From Thermocrinis ruber (GTDB lineage Bacteria > Aquificota > Aquificia > Aquificales > Aquificaceae): a stretch of 64,000 nucleotides of DNA. The notes under the pieces are model-generated. The model was not told the origin of the DNA. It did not search any database and worked only from the letters and a program-made list of their open reading frames with translations. Of this stretch, positions 40,872 through 49,607 are shown one piece after another (position 1 is the stretch's first letter; each line of letters opens with the position of its first letter). The position numbers were made by a program, and so were the translations under genes. The stretch is taken from contig NZ_CP007028.1 of the NCBI RefSeq assembly GCF_000512735.1, positions 744,001 through 808,000 of the forward strand. Direction: 5' to 3'.

Positions 40872-41339
40872 ATGGAGGTGGGATTTTCTAATAGTTTTTT
40901 CCAACAGCTTCAGGAATTAGTCAGACAAAGAAAAGAACTGGAGGGTAAAAAGTTCTTGGGAATATTTGACAAAGCTAATCTCAGGGTTATTGAGGAACTA
41001 TTAAAAACAGACCTTGGCACCCACAAAAGAGAGCGCAGACCTTTTGTTGGTTATTTCTACAGTAAATGGCTTTTTGTATGTTTTTTAACAAGAGAAAACC
41101 ACGGTAATGTTATGAGGGTGGATCTATCCCTTTGCAACAAGAAAAAGGAGTGTAGTAAGCTACAAAACATATCATACATCTTTCAGGATAGAAAAAGGAG
41201 AGGTTTTTACCTGTATAGACTTCCCAAAGACCTTATCAAAGACTATACCTTCTGCGGTTTTTGTAAAGACCTGGAGCATATAGATAAGTTAGATGTTATA
41301 GAGGTGAAAGATGATGGACTACAGAGAGCTTTTAATTAG
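40872..41339 (+). CDS. Unrecognised four-cysteine protein, paralogue B (coupled to the sigma-like gene)
   Basis: A 155-residue paralogue of the preceding protein, with the same LPKxLxKDYxFCGxC and LEHxDKL core. Cysteines 88, 94, 128 and 131 match the putative zinc ligands of paralogue A. TATAAT at 40859-40864 stands only 7 bases before its ATG. The 3' end overlaps the sigma-like gene by 29 bases, which couples its translation to the Calp signalling genes and makes it a candidate component of that system. The family is not recognised. Confidence 0.75.
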   Translation: MEVGFSNSFFQQLQELVRQRKELEGKKFLGIFDKANLRVIEELLKTDLGTHKRERRPFVGYFYSKWLFVCFLTRENHGNVMRVDLSLCNKKKECSKLQNISYIFQDRKRRGFYLYRLPKDLIKDYTFCGFCKDLEHIDKLDVIEVKDDGLQRAFN

Positions 41340-41967
41340 ATTTGCGGAGGGACGAGAAACTCCGCAGGAAAGGGAGTTCATAAAGAACTCCATCGCAAAG
41401 TTTATAAGGCAAGCAAGGAAGGATGAGATCTTTAGAAGAAATTGGGGAGATGACTACTTAGAGGATGTTCTTTCGGAACTGAGAAAAACAATGATCCTTC
41501 AGAAAAGTCTCATAGAAGAAAAAAGCTTTATAAGCTGGCGGTACTTTCTAAGCATAGTTAGGTCTTGCGTGGAGGAGTTTTATAGCAAAATCAGACCATC
41601 GGAGGAGATCCCTTACGAGGTGGCAAAGCCCAAAACAGAACAGGACGAAAGAGATATAGAAGAAACTAAAATTTTTGCCTACGAAGATAGGGTAGAGGAA
41701 AAGGCGGAAGGTCCAGAGTTTTACGAGGTTATGCTGGATCTAATGGACAAAAAGGACTATCCTGTGGTTTGCTATTACCTTTGTAAGGAAGTTCAAAAAA
41801 ACTGCAACAAGCCCAAAGTTATTTCGGAGGCAAACCTGTATAAGCGTTGGGAAAGGTTCAAAAAAAAGCTAAAGGACCATCTGCCCTACGAGCCTTCGGC
41901 AGATGCGGTGAAATACTTTATTGACAGGTTCCTGTCAGAAATTTGCCAAAGGCAGGGTTATATATAA
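41311..41967 (+). CDS. ECF sigma-factor-like protein, CalpS candidate
   Basis: A 218-residue protein with a helical N-terminal half that resembles sigma region 2 (DDYLEDVLSELRKTMILQKSL, then WRYFLSIVRSCVEEFYSKI) and a helical C-terminal half (ANLYKRWERFKKKLKDHLPYE) in the region-4 position. The match to ECF sigma factors is weak on sequence. The stronger reason is context: it precedes a MazF/anti-sigma-like gene and a Lon-SAVED protease, the partners known for CalpS in Sulfurihydrogenibium, also an Aquificales member. ATG 41311 or 41314 follow GAGGTGAAAG. An A8 tract inside stays in frame. If correct, it is freed to redirect RNA polymerase when CalpT is cut. Confidence 0.65.
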   Translation: MMDYRELLIRFAEGRETPQEREFIKNSIAKFIRQARKDEIFRRNWGDDYLEDVLSELRKTMILQKSLIEEKSFISWRYFLSIVRSCVEEFYSKIRPSEEIPYEVAKPKTEQDERDIEETKIFAYEDRVEEKAEGPEFYEVMLDLMDKKDYPVVCYYLCKEVQKNCNKPKVISEANLYKRWERFKKKLKDHLPYEPSADAVKYFIDRFLSEICQRQGYI

Positions 41968-41986
41968 ACCTAAGAGGTGATTGGAT

Positions 41987-42790
41987 ATGAGGATTATTGA
42001 GGAATTGAAAATGTCTCTGAAACTGTACAAGGAGAGCTTAGGAGAGGAGAGGTTAAAGGTCAAGGAAGATAAAAGACAACCCGTTGAGATAGGTCAGGTT
42101 AGAGTCCTCTTTTGGATGCCTAACGAGTATGTTCTTATTTATCACATTGAAGACGAGGGACTTGTTCACGCAGTCCCTCTGACTGTGTGGGTTAGCCTTA
42201 CCACATGTTCTTTAAGGTTGTACATAAAGGACAGAATCTTTGCACCTTTGCCCTTTGTAGTCTATCTAAGAAAAGAGATATTAGAACAAGAAAGTTATCC
42301 TATTGCAATGGTCAGGCAAGAAACTATAGAAAAAGTACTAAGGGCTGTAGATAGATCGCCCACTTGGTCCGCAATAAAACCAAAACGGGAGTTTTTAAAG
42401 CTTGTTTGGAAAAGATACGAAGATATAACCCTAAGTTCTCTATTCTACACGCATATTCAAAGGGAAAAACAGGAAGAAGCAACAAAGGGATTGGTGATCC
42501 AGCTTTTACCCTATGTTATACAAAAATACATACACCAGCTGCAAGCCTACCAACGCGCAGCACAGACAAAGGCACTAAAGGGCAAAAATTGGTTTGGTGT
42601 AGTAGAGGAGGGTAAGGCTGTAATATACTTGCCGGCGGAGTATGAAGGCAAAAAAGTGCGGATAAAGTTCTTTGAAGATGTTATTTACGAAGGAACTGCA
42701 AGCACAAAGGTAGTGCTTGAAAACCTTCCTAACCTACCATCCCACGAATACTTGGAGGAGCATTTACATGTGGAAGTTTTGGGAGATTGA
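41987..42790 (+). CDS. CalpT candidate: MazF-like anti-sigma protein, predicted CalpL substrate
   Basis: A 267-residue protein. Residues about 25-125 have the pattern of a MazF-like beta barrel (PVEIGQVRVLFWMPNEYVLIYHI, LVHAVPLTVWVSL, PLPFVVYLRKEIL). A helical segment follows (about 140-195), then a beta-rich C-terminal domain of roughly 70 residues (NWFGVVEEGKAVIYLPAEYEG). In the described CalpL system, CalpT is a MazF homologue that holds the sigma factor until cA4-activated CalpL cuts it. Position between the sigma-like and protease genes fits. ATG 41987 is preferred to TTG 41981 for its spacing from AGAGGTGA. It overlaps the protease gene by 23 bases. Confidence 0.65.
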   Translation: MRIIEELKMSLKLYKESLGEERLKVKEDKRQPVEIGQVRVLFWMPNEYVLIYHIEDEGLVHAVPLTVWVSLTTCSLRLYIKDRIFAPLPFVVYLRKEILEQESYPIAMVRQETIEKVLRAVDRSPTWSAIKPKREFLKLVWKRYEDITLSSLFYTHIQREKQEEATKGLVIQLLPYVIQKYIHQLQAYQRAAQTKALKGKNWFGVVEEGKAVIYLPAEYEGKKVRIKFFEDVIYEGTASTKVVLENLPNLPSHEYLEEHLHVEVLGD

Positions 42791-44207
42791 GCTGAAACAT
42801 TTTAAAACTCTCTTAGAAAGTGGCAAGCTTGACGACCATATAGAAGGGCTTTATAGCCAATTTTGGGAACTTCCACCATCCCATCAGTATGAGCTTGTTA
42901 AATACTCAAAGGAGAAAGAGGTTTTCCCTTCCATCCAAACCTTTAGAAAAGTCTTTAAGGTTTCCGAAGAGACCGCAGTAAAGTTTTTCAAAGAGAAACA
43001 CATAACATTTGAGTTCCCTGTGGTATCGAGTGATGGCAAGGGAGAGCTAATAAAAGCTGTGGCGATTAAAAATCTTAAGGAAGTTATCACAAACTTAAAG
43101 AACATAAAAAGACATTTCAATCCTATAAAAGAATTTCTCAAGACTGGCTTTGCAGTATTCTTTGATAGGGAATTTGCTGGAGCAAGCTTTCAATTGCCCA
43201 CGGTTTTGAACCTTTATGTAGAAAATCTTCCACAGGATGCCCTATTTATCGGAGCCATAGACAAAAAGGGAAACATAAAATCGGTAGACGGCATTGAGGA
43301 AAAGAAAAAGTTGGCAAAAGAGTTAGGCTTGAGGCTTGTGGAACCATACTATCTTAGCACAGTTGATGACCTAAAAGCTTGGTTTGATGCAGAAAGCTAC
43401 GATGTTCCACTGTACATTACAAAAACCCAAGATAGATGGGAAGGAGAGTTTAAGAGTTTTCTAAAAGCAACGGGCATTTCGAAAGAACAATTAACAAAGC
43501 TTGAGGTGCTAAGTGGTTTAGAAACAAAGCCTATAATAACTGGGCAACTTGCAGGTGATGTTTGGAAAAATGTTTTAGAAGAATTTTGGAGAAGGTTCAA
43601 AGAAACCGAACAAAAACTTCACAACAAGGAGAGATTTCACATAGCCATAAATGGTCCAGTAGCCCTTGCCTTTGCCATTGGAGTTCTCTTTGGAAGCCAA
43701 AAACCCTTTGTCTTTTACCACTATCAAAACAATATCTACCATCCTATAACGGTGGAAAATGTAAGGGAATTAAAGGAAAGGAAAGAAAGCCTTGAAAAAA
43801 TTGAACAACACTTTCAAAAGGGAGGTAAAAGCCTTGTAGTAATGCTATCCTTTGCCCACCACGAGATGGAAAGCGATGTGAAAAATTACATCTCCCGGAA
43901 AGTAGAAAATCCGTCCTATCTCCTTTTGCGAGCCAAAAGTAGTGGAAACATTGCGGTGGAAGATATGAAAGAAGTAGCAACAGAAACCGCAAGCGTAATC
44001 CAAAACATTAGAAGAGAGCACAGTTTTGAAGACTTCCACTTTTTCCTTTCCACTCCCGTGCCCATTGCCTTTATGGGGGGCTTGAGCTTTGGGCACTACG
44101 GCGAAGGCTACATCTATAACTACGCCGGAGGAACTTACGAACCTGTTGTATCCTTCTCCTTTCTCAAAGCACTGAGGGAGGGGAAGTATGTTCTGTCAGA
44201 AGTTTGA
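42768..44207 (+). CDS. CalpL candidate: Lon protease-SAVED fusion, cyclic-oligoadenylate-activated protease
   Basis: A 479-residue protein. Residues about 125-210 look like a reduced Lon protease domain: GASFQLP with Ser140, then ALFIGAIDKKGNIKSVDGIEEK with Lys179, matching the Lon Ser-Lys dyad (GPSAG and GGLKEK) in order and spacing. The C-terminal part, about residues 285-479, is a SAVED domain (HIAINGPVALAFAIG, then FHFFLSTPVPIAFMGGLSFGH), a CARF relative that binds cyclic oligoadenylate. The start is ATG 42768 with GGAGGAG upstream. It resembles CalpL, which oligomerises on cA4 and cleaves CalpT. It stands just before the type III-B operon, the source of cA4. Confidence 0.85.
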   Translation: MWKFWEIELKHFKTLLESGKLDDHIEGLYSQFWELPPSHQYELVKYSKEKEVFPSIQTFRKVFKVSEETAVKFFKEKHITFEFPVVSSDGKGELIKAVAIKNLKEVITNLKNIKRHFNPIKEFLKTGFAVFFDREFAGASFQLPTVLNLYVENLPQDALFIGAIDKKGNIKSVDGIEEKKKLAKELGLRLVEPYYLSTVDDLKAWFDAESYDVPLYITKTQDRWEGEFKSFLKATGISKEQLTKLEVLSGLETKPIITGQLAGDVWKNVLEEFWRRFKETEQKLHNKERFHIAINGPVALAFAIGVLFGSQKPFVFYHYQNNIYHPITVENVRELKERKESLEKIEQHFQKGGKSLVVMLSFAHHEMESDVKNYISRKVENPSYLLLRAKSSGNIAVEDMKEVATETASVIQNIRREHSFEDFHFFLSTPVPIAFMGGLSFGHYGEGYIYNYAGGTYEPVVSFSFLKALREGKYVLSEV

Positions 44208-44246
44208 GGTTTTCACTGTTATAAAATCCCTTATTAGGAGGGGGCC

Positions 44247-45323
44247 GTGAAAAGGCTAACCTTTGAGCTTGAGTTTATAACTCCCGCCTTTATAGGGGGT
44301 GCAAACCAACAGGCAGAGTTAAGACCTGCCAGCTTTGTGGGACTTTTGCGTTGGTGGTGGAGGGCATTAAAAGGAGAGTGTGATATCAAAAGACTAAGGG
44401 AAGAAGAAATAAAAATCTTTGGCGGTGATGGGAAAATGGCTTCACCGGTGTATTTGAGGGTAGAGGGTGATGTCAGAAAGGGTAATAATCTAATAAACCA
44501 ATGCAGGCTTAATGCAGGGGTGGTATACCTATACCATTTCGTAACAGTCAGAGGAAAGCGAGAGTTTATAGAGCCTGATTCAAGACTAAAGCTAACCCTT
44601 ATTGGGAAGGATGAATTTTTAAAACACTACATTGCATCCTTTTGGGCTTTGGTATTCTTGGGTGGAGTTGGTGCCCGGAGCAGAAGGGGCGGGGGAAACT
44701 TAGCGGTTGTAGGCTACGAGCCAAAAGATTTGGTAGAAGATTTTAAAATCTCTTTTACTCCCACTGACAACCTTCGCGAATGGCTTAAGGAAAACCTAAA
44801 AAGGGCTAAAGAATTAGTAGGTTCTCCAAAGACTCCGTGCGGTGAATATGGTAAATATTCTACTCTTCCCGATCCTAGAAATATTGACTTTAATTCAGTA
44901 TTAATCTTAAGCCCGAAAGAATTCAACAATTGGATTGAAGCTTTAAACGACATAGGAAATGAGTTTATGAAGTTTAGAAAGATAAAAAACGAGCAAAAAA
45001 ACGAACAAAACAAACGAAATGAAGAATGGGTCCTTGATATCGCAGTTTTTGGTCTCCCTCTTAGATATGGCAAAGGCGAAGCTGTAAAGGTAGAGAATAC
45101 GAAAGAAGTTATAACAAGACGTTCAAGCCCTGTGATCATAAAAGTGATAAAAACTCCAAACGGCAAATACAAGTGGATGGCTTTGCGACTCTGGGGGAAG
45201 TTTTTGCCAGATGGAGCAAAGCTTAGATTTAGAGGATATACCAAATTACCATCCTTCAACCTAATTGAAAAGTTTTTCCAAAAGTTTGGAGGAGAGGTTA
45301 AAGAGGAGGGTAAAAATGAATAA
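44247..45323 (+). CDS. cmr1: Type III-B RAMP protein Cmr1
   Basis: A 358-residue Cas7-like RAMP subunit with the family start LTFELEFITPAFIGGANQQAELR. It carries the diagnostic LLRWWWRALKG motif and a glycine-rich GGVGARSRRGGGNL segment. In Cmr complexes it caps the backbone near the 3' end of the crRNA. The start is GTG at 44247, following AGGAGGGGG. A low-complexity Lys/Asn/Gln/Glu loop (KNEQKNEQNKRNEE) is present. The 3' end overlaps the cas10 start by 8 bases. Confidence 0.92.
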   Translation: MKRLTFELEFITPAFIGGANQQAELRPASFVGLLRWWWRALKGECDIKRLREEEIKIFGGDGKMASPVYLRVEGDVRKGNNLINQCRLNAGVVYLYHFVTVRGKREFIEPDSRLKLTLIGKDEFLKHYIASFWALVFLGGVGARSRRGGGNLAVVGYEPKDLVEDFKISFTPTDNLREWLKENLKRAKELVGSPKTPCGEYGKYSTLPDPRNIDFNSVLILSPKEFNNWIEALNDIGNEFMKFRKIKNEQKNEQNKRNEEWVLDIAVFGLPLRYGKGEAVKVENTKEVITRRSSPVIIKVIKTPNGKYKWMALRLWGKFLPDGAKLRFRGYTKLPSFNLIEKFFQKFGGEVKEEGKNE

Positions 45324-47169
45324 ATTGCTGCACATCTTCACATTCTCACCCGTTCAGGGTTTTATCTCAAACTCCCGAAGGCTTTCCGACCTATATCATT
45401 CAAGCCTTTTGCTTTCTACCCTTACGGAAAATCTTATAAAGGTTATAAAAGACCTAAACACAGAAATCATATATCCAGTTCTCGTTGAAGATGGGCAAGG
45501 TTTGGCAAACTATCCCAACAGAATAGTGTTTTTGGCAGATAAATGTATTTGTGAGGACGTGATAAAAAACTTTCAAGAACTTTGGGAAGGGGTATATGAA
45601 ACCGTCTTAAGAAAAGTTTTAGACGAGGTAGGTATCTCAAAGGAAGAGAAAGAAAAAATCGAAGAACAAGCAAAGTTGCACCTTGAAAACTACTTTAGGG
45701 CTTACTGCGAATGCACAAATTCCGAAGAGGTAAAAAAGTGGAAAGAGAAGCTAAAGCAAAATCTGGGAAAAGACTACGATGATTACGCAGTTGCTTACGA
45801 TTGGACAGAAAGAAAGCTTGGAGCGTTGAAGTCTAAAAAGCATTATGAGCCTTTGATGGATGCTTATACCTACAACGGAAAAGAGTATCCCGACGGGTGC
45901 ACCCTTTGTGGAGAAAGGGCACACCTTGCGGTAGATTGGAAAAAGTTAATAGAAAACCTCCAAAAACAAGACCGCATAAAGTACATAAAACACTACCTGA
46001 AGGAAGGCGAAAGACTCTGCGGCGTATGTCTTGTAAAAAGATTTGCTTTTTACTGCCTTAAAAGACAAACCTTTCCATCAGTTCATGATATAGCCAACGC
46101 AAAGTTTAAAGAGGAACTGAAAGATTTTGAACAAAGGCATAAAGACCGTGCAAGTGAGCTAAAGTCCTTGCTTCAACAGTACATGGGCGAAGAAAAACCG
46201 AGAGATCACCTCTGGGAATACAACGCAGAGCTTTTTGATATATAAGAACTTGAGAGAATAAAAAGAGAAGAAGAAGACTTAAGTCTTATGATTGATGATT
46301 TAATTAGAGAACTTCGTTGGATATACAACAACGAGCTTTTGAGCAAGCCTTCCAAAAACTACTTTGCCATTATCATTTCCGACGGGGACAGCATGGGAGA
46401 TTGGCTTGGACTGAAGAGTGAAAGAAGGAAAGATAAATTAGAAAGAGCCTTTCACGAAAAATTCTCCAAAGCCCTTTCCGATTATGCAAGGGAAATAAAA
46501 AGTTTGGAGAGCAAAGAAAAGTTTGGCTTAAAAATTGTTTATGCAGGTGGGGATGATGTGCTTGCAGTGGCAGATTTGAGAGAGTTTTTAGACTTTGCGG
46601 AAAAGCTAAATCCCACCTTTAAGAATAAAGTAGGGAAGGATGCTTCCGTCAGCGCAGGAATAGTTATAGGGCACCAAAAGGACAATCTTGCCTACCTGTT
46701 AAATGAAGCAAGAAAGGCAGAGAAAAAGGCAAAAAGCGTAGAAGGGAAGTCCGCCTTTTGTATAACCATCATCCCAAGGGGAGGAGGACCCGTAAGCTTT
46801 TGGGCAAAATGGGAGTTTTTGAGCCTATTTAAAGATACGGTTGAGTACTTTGAAAGGGAAATCATAGGAGACAGGACTGTCTACGACATAAAGGATATAG
46901 CTGGTAAACTTGAAGTAAGTAAAGAAAAGCCTATAGAAATCGTTTTAGCCCTTTTGAGGGGAATGCTGAAAAGAAGGGTAGATGAAAATAAGCTAGAGGA
47001 ACACTTAAGAAAGGAAAAAAGGGTTTTTATTGAGGAATACTTGGAACGATTGAGGGAGCTTTTAAAAATTTCAGACCTTGAAAACCTTGCCAGCCTTTTC
47101 TACACTGCACGCTTTGTAGCAAAGGAAAGGAGGGAAAAGAAACATGAAACTGTTGGAGCTAACACCTGA
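45316..47169 (+). pseudogene. cmr2: cas10/cmr2, interrupted by an in-frame TAA (or split gene)
   Basis: Cas10 is the large type III subunit that makes cyclic oligoadenylate when target RNA is bound. The first 309 residues begin LLHIFTFSPVQGFISNSRRLSDLY (palm 1) without an HD nuclease domain and include a zinc finger (CTLCGERAH with RLCGVC). TAA at 46243-46245 then stops the frame. The same frame continues with convincing protein (ELERIKREEEDLSLMIDD), including ISDGDSMGDW and GGDD (46546-46557) in the second palm domain. The next ATG is 46288. The locus may be a dead gene, a two-piece Cas10, or a sequence error. It is followed by cmr3 with a 26-base overlap. Confidence 0.85.
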
Positions 47170-48124
47170 GGACGCACTAACTTTTGGGAGCTTGAAAAAC
47201 TTCACTGCCGGTGAGTCCCACTATCAACAAACCACCTTCCCACCGCCCATAATGAGGTTTTTCTCCTTGGGTAAAGAACAAGGCTTAAAGCCTTTAAAGA
47301 TTGCGGGGGTTTTTATAAAGCATCAGGAAGAGCTATTTCTCCCATTGCCAGCTGATTGCTTGAAAAAGAGAAAGGAAAAAACAGAAAAAATCTACGTGCC
47401 AAAATGGGATGAAGAACTAAAAAGACCCTTTATAGAACCTTTTGAAAGAGAAAAGGATAAGGTGGAACTTTTAAACCTTGAACAGGCAGAGGGTTTTTGT
47501 AGTTTTTCGGACTTTCGGGAGCACTATGCCAAAGGTGAAAACTTTGAGGTAAAATACAAAGAGATTTTCCAAGAGGAGGAAAGGGTGGGGGTAAAGCTAA
47601 ATTACGACAAAAGGGTTTCGGAGGATAGGCATTTATATTCAAGGATTTACCTTAGGTTTAAAAACTCCCACATTGTGCTTTTGGTGGAAGATGATATAAA
47701 TAAAGCTTTCTTTTCTACTGTAGGAGGAGAAAGAAAGTATGCCAAAATCAAGCCTGCTGAAGACGAACTTATAAACTTTTTGAAAGAGTCTGTTGATATC
47801 AAAAGAGACAAACTTTACAAATTCTACTCCACCACGCACCTTTATGCAGATTTGAAAAGCGAAATCAAGCTAAACGGAAATATAAAGTTCAAGGTTGAAT
47901 GGGTATCCTCCTTGCCACCCGAGTGGGTATCCGGCTACAAAAAACCTTTCCTTTACATGCTAAGACCGGGAACAGTGCTGTGGCTTAGGGCTTTGGAGGA
48001 TGGGATGTGTGAAAGGTTGTGTCAGGTTTCTTCCGGTAGTGAGGTTATTAAGTACAACGGAGGAACAAAGGATTTACTTAAAAGAGGTTGGAATAGTGGA
48101 ATACTTTTGGAGGTGGGACAATGA
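47144..48124 (+). CDS. cmr3: Type III-B RAMP protein Cmr3
   Basis: A 326-residue Cas5-like subunit that holds the crRNA 5' tag next to Cas10. The start LLELTPEDALTFGSLKNFTAGESH and following PPPIMRFFSLGK match Cmr3. C-terminal FLYMLRPGTVLWLRALEDG and a glycine-rich SGSEVIKYNGG follow. The ATG overlaps the end of the cas10 frame by 26 bases, with GGAAAGGAGGG upstream. The 55 bases after its stop hold a 16-codon frame without recognisable content. Confidence 0.88.
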   Translation: MKLLELTPEDALTFGSLKNFTAGESHYQQTTFPPPIMRFFSLGKEQGLKPLKIAGVFIKHQEELFLPLPADCLKKRKEKTEKIYVPKWDEELKRPFIEPFEREKDKVELLNLEQAEGFCSFSDFREHYAKGENFEVKYKEIFQEEERVGVKLNYDKRVSEDRHLYSRIYLRFKNSHIVLLVEDDINKAFFSTVGGERKYAKIKPAEDELINFLKESVDIKRDKLYKFYSTTHLYADLKSEIKLNGNIKFKVEWVSSLPPEWVSGYKKPFLYMLRPGTVLWLRALEDGMCERLCQVSSGSEVIKYNGGTKDLLKRGWNSGILLEVGQ

Positions 48125-48179
48125 GTTTTGAGTTTTACGAAAAAATAAAAAACGGTGAAATAAAGGTATAGGAGGGTTA

Positions 48180-49133
48180 ATGATGAGAAAAGAGTATTAT
48201 TTACTTAAGGTGCTAACTCCACTGCACATAGGTGCGGGTCAAGGGCTTGGGCATGTAGATTTGCCAATAGTTAGAGAAGCCCACACAAACTTTCCCTACA
48301 TTCCCGGCACGAGCCTAAAGGGAGCTTTGAGGAACTTGGAGATTAAACAAGTGGCAAGGGCAAGAGGAGAAAAACCATCTCAAGTGGAAGAAAGGCTAAC
48401 AGACAAAGATAAATTTGATCCGAAAGATATAGATATTCTCAGGCTTGCAAAGATCTTTGGCACTGCAGGAGAAGTAGCAGAGCGAGACAAAGAGGCATTA
48501 GAGAAAGGCAAGGAAGTAGGGGCAGGTAAAGTCCTATTTTCAGACGCTTTTATCGTGCTTTTCCCTGTCAAATCTGCAAAGGGGATATTCTCTTTAACTA
48601 CATGCCCTTATGTTATAAACCGGTTTTTTGAACTTTTGGGTATTGATCAAAGAGTGGAAGATGTGCCCGAGGGTAAGGTAAAGGTTCTGAACACAAAAGA
48701 TCACAAAAATCTAATAAACAACAACAAACTATTGCTTGAGGAGTTCGTGTTTGAAGCAGAAGAATCTGAAGAGCTTAAAAAATTTGTAGAACTTGTGGGC
48801 GTTTTTGTAGGAGAAGAGAATAAACGAAGGATCGTATGCGTGAATGATACGGACTTTATGGACTTTGTAAGCAACTACACGGAAGTGCGAACTCACATAA
48901 AGATAAATTTAGATACTGGCACTATAGAAAAAGAAAAGGGGGCATTATGGACCGAGGAGTATGTGCCCGCGGAGTCTGTTTTTGCCTTTAGCCTTGTATT
49001 CTTGGAAGAAATTAATGAAGAAATTAATTATGGTCGTGAGAAAATTAGTTATAGTCCACCTCCCACTTTCCACCTTGGAGGAGATATTACCACCGGCAAG
49101 GGCTTTGTAAAGGTTCAAAAGTTGGAGGTATAA
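48180..49133 (+). CDS. cmr4: Type III-B RAMP protein Cmr4
   Basis: A 317-residue Cas7-type backbone subunit that cleaves target RNA at 6-base steps. It begins YYLLKVLTPLHIGAGQGLGHVDLPI and has the family motif FPYIPGTSLKGALRN. A catalytic-loop region is KVLFSDAFIVLFPVKS with its aspartate, and the C-terminus is LGGDITTGKGFVKV. The start is ATG 48180 or 48183 after GGAGGG. It is followed by cmr5 with a 2-base gap. Confidence 0.93.
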   Translation: MMRKEYYLLKVLTPLHIGAGQGLGHVDLPIVREAHTNFPYIPGTSLKGALRNLEIKQVARARGEKPSQVEERLTDKDKFDPKDIDILRLAKIFGTAGEVAERDKEALEKGKEVGAGKVLFSDAFIVLFPVKSAKGIFSLTTCPYVINRFFELLGIDQRVEDVPEGKVKVLNTKDHKNLINNNKLLLEEFVFEAEESEELKKFVELVGVFVGEENKRRIVCVNDTDFMDFVSNYTEVRTHIKINLDTGTIEKEKGALWTEEYVPAESVFAFSLVFLEEINEEINYGREKISYSPPPTFHLGGDITTGKGFVKVQKLEV

Positions 49134-49135
49134 CA

Positions 49136-49607
49136 ATGAAGAGCAAAGTTCAAGAGCTGGCACAGTTGGCTTACAAGTGTGTAAAGCAAGTAAAAGACGA
49201 AGCTGAAAAAATGGACAAAAAGGGCAAAGATTTTGCATCAAGATATTTATCTTACGCAAAAAAAATTGCCATCCATGATAATCTACAATGGACTTTTGAC
49301 AACGGTTACCTTTGCAAAAGCTAAAGCTAAAAAAGCATCTACGAAAGCTGAAGTTGAAGAAGAAAAAAAGGGTGAAAGGGAAAAAGGAGAAAAAGTTGAA
49401 GCACTGGCTTGGAAAATGTTGCTGGGGCATTTGGAAAAGTTCCTTAATGAAGAAGGAATAAAGCAGGAAAATAAGGATTTTATAGAGTTCCTTTCGGAGC
49501 TTGAAGTTCAAGAATACAGGCTTATAACCAAGAGGGTTTTAGACTTTTCTCTGTGGTTAAAAAGAATAGCAGAAGGGGAGATAGAAGATGAAGGTAAGGG
49601 AGATTAA
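49136..49607 (+). pseudogene. cmr5: cmr5 with a frameshift at an A8 tract
   Basis: Cmr5 is the small helical subunit lining the Cmr complex. The first frame gives MKSKVQELAQLAYKCVKQVK to RYLSYAKK, then fails and stops at 49322-49324. The continuation lies in another frame as LPSMIIYNGLLTTVTFAKAK to KRIAEGEIEDEGKGD, which is exactly where Cmr5 homologues carry the sequence KKLPSMI. The switch occurs at eight As (49258-49265); seven As would give one frame. A Lys/Glu-rich insertion follows. It could be a true mutation, be rescued by polymerase slippage, or be a sequencing error. The end overlaps cmr6 by 20 bases. Confidence 0.85.

Noticed and set aside
48121-48171. A 16-codon frame between cmr3 and cmr4 overlapping the cmr3 stop (MSFEFYEKIKNGEIKV)
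   Set aside because: Too short to judge and has no recognised domain; it may be chance or a leader peptide, and no independent support is visible.
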